DNA from: Dicaeum eximium | Lineage: Eukaryota > Chordata > Aves > Passeriformes > Dicaeidae | Direction of reading: 5' to 3' | Length of the DNA stretch: 64,000 bases | Assembly: GCA_013396995.1 (NCBI GenBank) | Contig: VWZP01010350.1 | Location: forward strand, 1,050,806 to 1,114,805 | Shown here: positions 62,281 through 64,000 of the stretch, piece after piece | Numbering within the stretch: position 1 is the first letter of the stretch | Layout: each line of letters begins with the position of its first letter | Translations under genes and position numbers: made by a program | The notes under the pieces: model-generated | What the model was told of the DNA's origin: nothing | Seen by the model: the letters and a program-made list of their open reading frames with translations, nothing else | Database searches by the model: none

Positions 62281-63068
62281 CTGGAGGGAAGAGAAAACAC
62301 AAAGTTAGACTGCATATTAAAACAGGCTCCCACACACAGATAATTTTTTTTAAGTTGTTTTTAGAAAGGTACAATTTTTCTTCCTGGTGCAAAGAGAAGA
62401 AACACAACCTTAAACAAACCAATCCTCCACATCATTGTATAGGTAATTTCAGTTCCAGATGTTTTAAGGCATACATTTGCTTCCACACTGTCAATGTGGA
62501 ACTGTTACAACTCAAACTACCTGTAAGTCAAGCCATGCTGTACTATCAGTGACTGACTAGAGACACTAAACTATAGATTGTAATGTAATTGACAAATAAG
62601 CTAAAAATCATCAGCTTTAATTCAGAGTGGAGTAGGAACAAAAATTTGGATGTTTTGTGAAACTGTGGCAGTATATTTAAAAATAGAATATACAGCTACA
62701 CAGCTCTGAATGTGTAAAAAAGGGCACTTTGCCAAAACTTGCTGTAATCAGCTGCATTAATTCATTAAAGAAGTTTCTACATATTGATGTAACATAACAG
62801 TTAACATGGTCACAAAAAAATATATTTCAGATCTGAATTTCAAAGACTTTATGCAGTGAAACAATAAAGGCATCCTGTCTCCTCTCCATATTTCTTGAAG
62901 AAAATAGCTCTACTGTTAAGTGAATCCTATTTCAATACCCAAAACACTTATGCTGTTTCCTTCCTTTTAAACATGGTATTCAGGGAAGGCAGGCAGGAAT
63001 CTGTCCCAGCTTACTTCACACAGATTTATTGTTTATATGGGCAGGAAGGTCCAGCCTTTCCTGTTTCC

Positions 63069-63099
<31 letters not shown>

Positions 63100-64000
63100 C
63101 AAACAAAAAAACCACAATCCCAAGAAAAAAGAAATTCCAACATGGAAAGCTGCAGAGAAATCTGTAATGAAGTGCAGCAGGAGGGAAGCAGCAGACAAAG
63201 CCAACCCAGATGTCCAAGGCACAAGATGCCCAAGACCCTCTGGTTTGAAACAGACCTATGTGTAACATTGCTCATTACATTCTCTGTTAAATGACACCTG
63301 TTCAAAATGCAAGTTTTAACTCTCCAAAACACTAATCTCACAAAAAAATACTCAGCTTTACAGCTATTTCTAAAAAATCCAAACCAAGAATATAAAACAG
63401 TAGGCACTTAGTCTAGTTCAACTACTTGGCTTCGTTTAACAACAGGTATACAGCAAGCACTTACACTTGCTCACCATTTCCATTCAAACAAGGCACATTT
63501 TCATGAAGCACATTTTACTGCTTACCCAGAGGAAGGAAGAATTTAAAAAAAAAAAAAAAGGTCATTTCCAACTTATCACTTCAGTATACTTACTCTACAG
63601 GTGGGAATTGTTGTTCGTTTTAACGCCAAATACATCCATATATTTTTTCCATTTAAGTACATTTTAGAGGACTACTTATGTAATGCAGCTTTTGAAACAT
63701 GGAAATCTAAGATAACATCAAGAAAGCGAGTAAAACAACTAGAGATGCTCATCAAGATCAAAACACAGCAGGTGGATTTTTATTTTGTTGACACAGGAAT
63801 ACATCTCAAAAAACTTTTTACCAAAAGCCAGTAGTCCACACAAGAAATTTAAGACCCTGCAAGAACAAAAGCAGGATATTTGTCATACCTACACTTCTCT
63901 CTTAACACATAAAGAGACAAAAGAGACATAAAATTCAAATGAATTGTTCAATACCAGCAGAGTTTTAGGATTATTTTACATTTGTCTTTCTTTCTCTTAC
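62281..64000 (-). other. TSPAN13: TSPAN13 intron 1 (partial), running off the right edge
   Basis: Everything right of the exon at 62280 should be first intron, because the N-terminal coding exon was not found up to the end of the window. It holds a run of 27 A at 63073-63099 followed by CAAACAAAAAAACC, and a shorter A run at about 63545-63559, but no exon or mobile-element body that I can name. Confidence 0.7.
63073..63099. repeat. Poly(A) run of 27 bases
   Basis: Uninterrupted A tract on the plus strand, T tract in the transcribed orientation of TSPAN13. It could be a retroposon tail or simple repeat. Confidence 0.95.

Noticed and set aside
63016..63407. Open frames with poly-Phe or poly-Lys blocks
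   Set aside because: They are produced by the 27-base A run in TSPAN13 intron 1.
1..64000. Bacterial-type features: operons, CRISPR arrays, phage or defence systems
   Set aside because: The window is vertebrate nuclear DNA with spliced genes and LINE/LTR repeats; the only regular repeats are microsatellites.

Overview
This is a vertebrate nuclear window, most likely from a bird. The genes are split by GT-AG introns, and intergenic DNA carries CR1-type LINE fragments in both orientations and one LTR with the architecture of an avian ERVL-like element. Species cannot be fixed from the sequence.

Three protein genes are supported, in the conserved order AGR3, AGR2, TSPAN13 known from the AHR-AGR3-AGR2-TSPAN13-BZW2 neighbourhood of other vertebrates. 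AGR3 (plus strand, coding 16356-22963, seven coding exons, 165 residues) and AGR2 (plus strand, coding 49698-52809, seven coding exons, about 172 residues) are tandem paralogues with identical intron phases. Both encode small secretory-pathway thioredoxin-fold proteins with a signal peptide and a KDEL-like C-terminus (QTEL and KTEL). TSPAN13 (minus strand, coding 58328-62280 visible) is a four-span tetraspanin. Its last five coding exons are present; the first exon, with the start codon, lies beyond the right edge.

Layout: 1-15.6 kb is intergenic with CR1 remnants and microsatellites; 15.6-23.5 kb is AGR3; 23.5-47.9 kb is AGR3-AGR2 intergenic DNA with several CR1 copies and a GC-rich patch near 33 kb; 48.0-53.1 kb is AGR2, with a TATA-driven noncoding first exon and a GC/CpG-rich patch over exons 2-3; 53.2-53.8 kb is a solo LTR just past the AGR2 poly(A) signal; 53.8-58 kb is intergenic DNA plus the TSPAN13 3' UTR; 58.3-64 kb is TSPAN13, ending in its first intron.

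I found no undescribed biological system. The points most worth a second look are: (1) AGR3 here encodes a two-cysteine CQYC active site, where the mammalian protein as I recall it has CQYS; (2) a single ambiguous base at 50172 marks an assembly collapse that removed the end of AGR2 exon 3 and nearly all of intron 3; (3) two near-perfect palindromes lie in noncoding DNA. No RNA gene, CRISPR array, operon or prokaryotic feature is visible.
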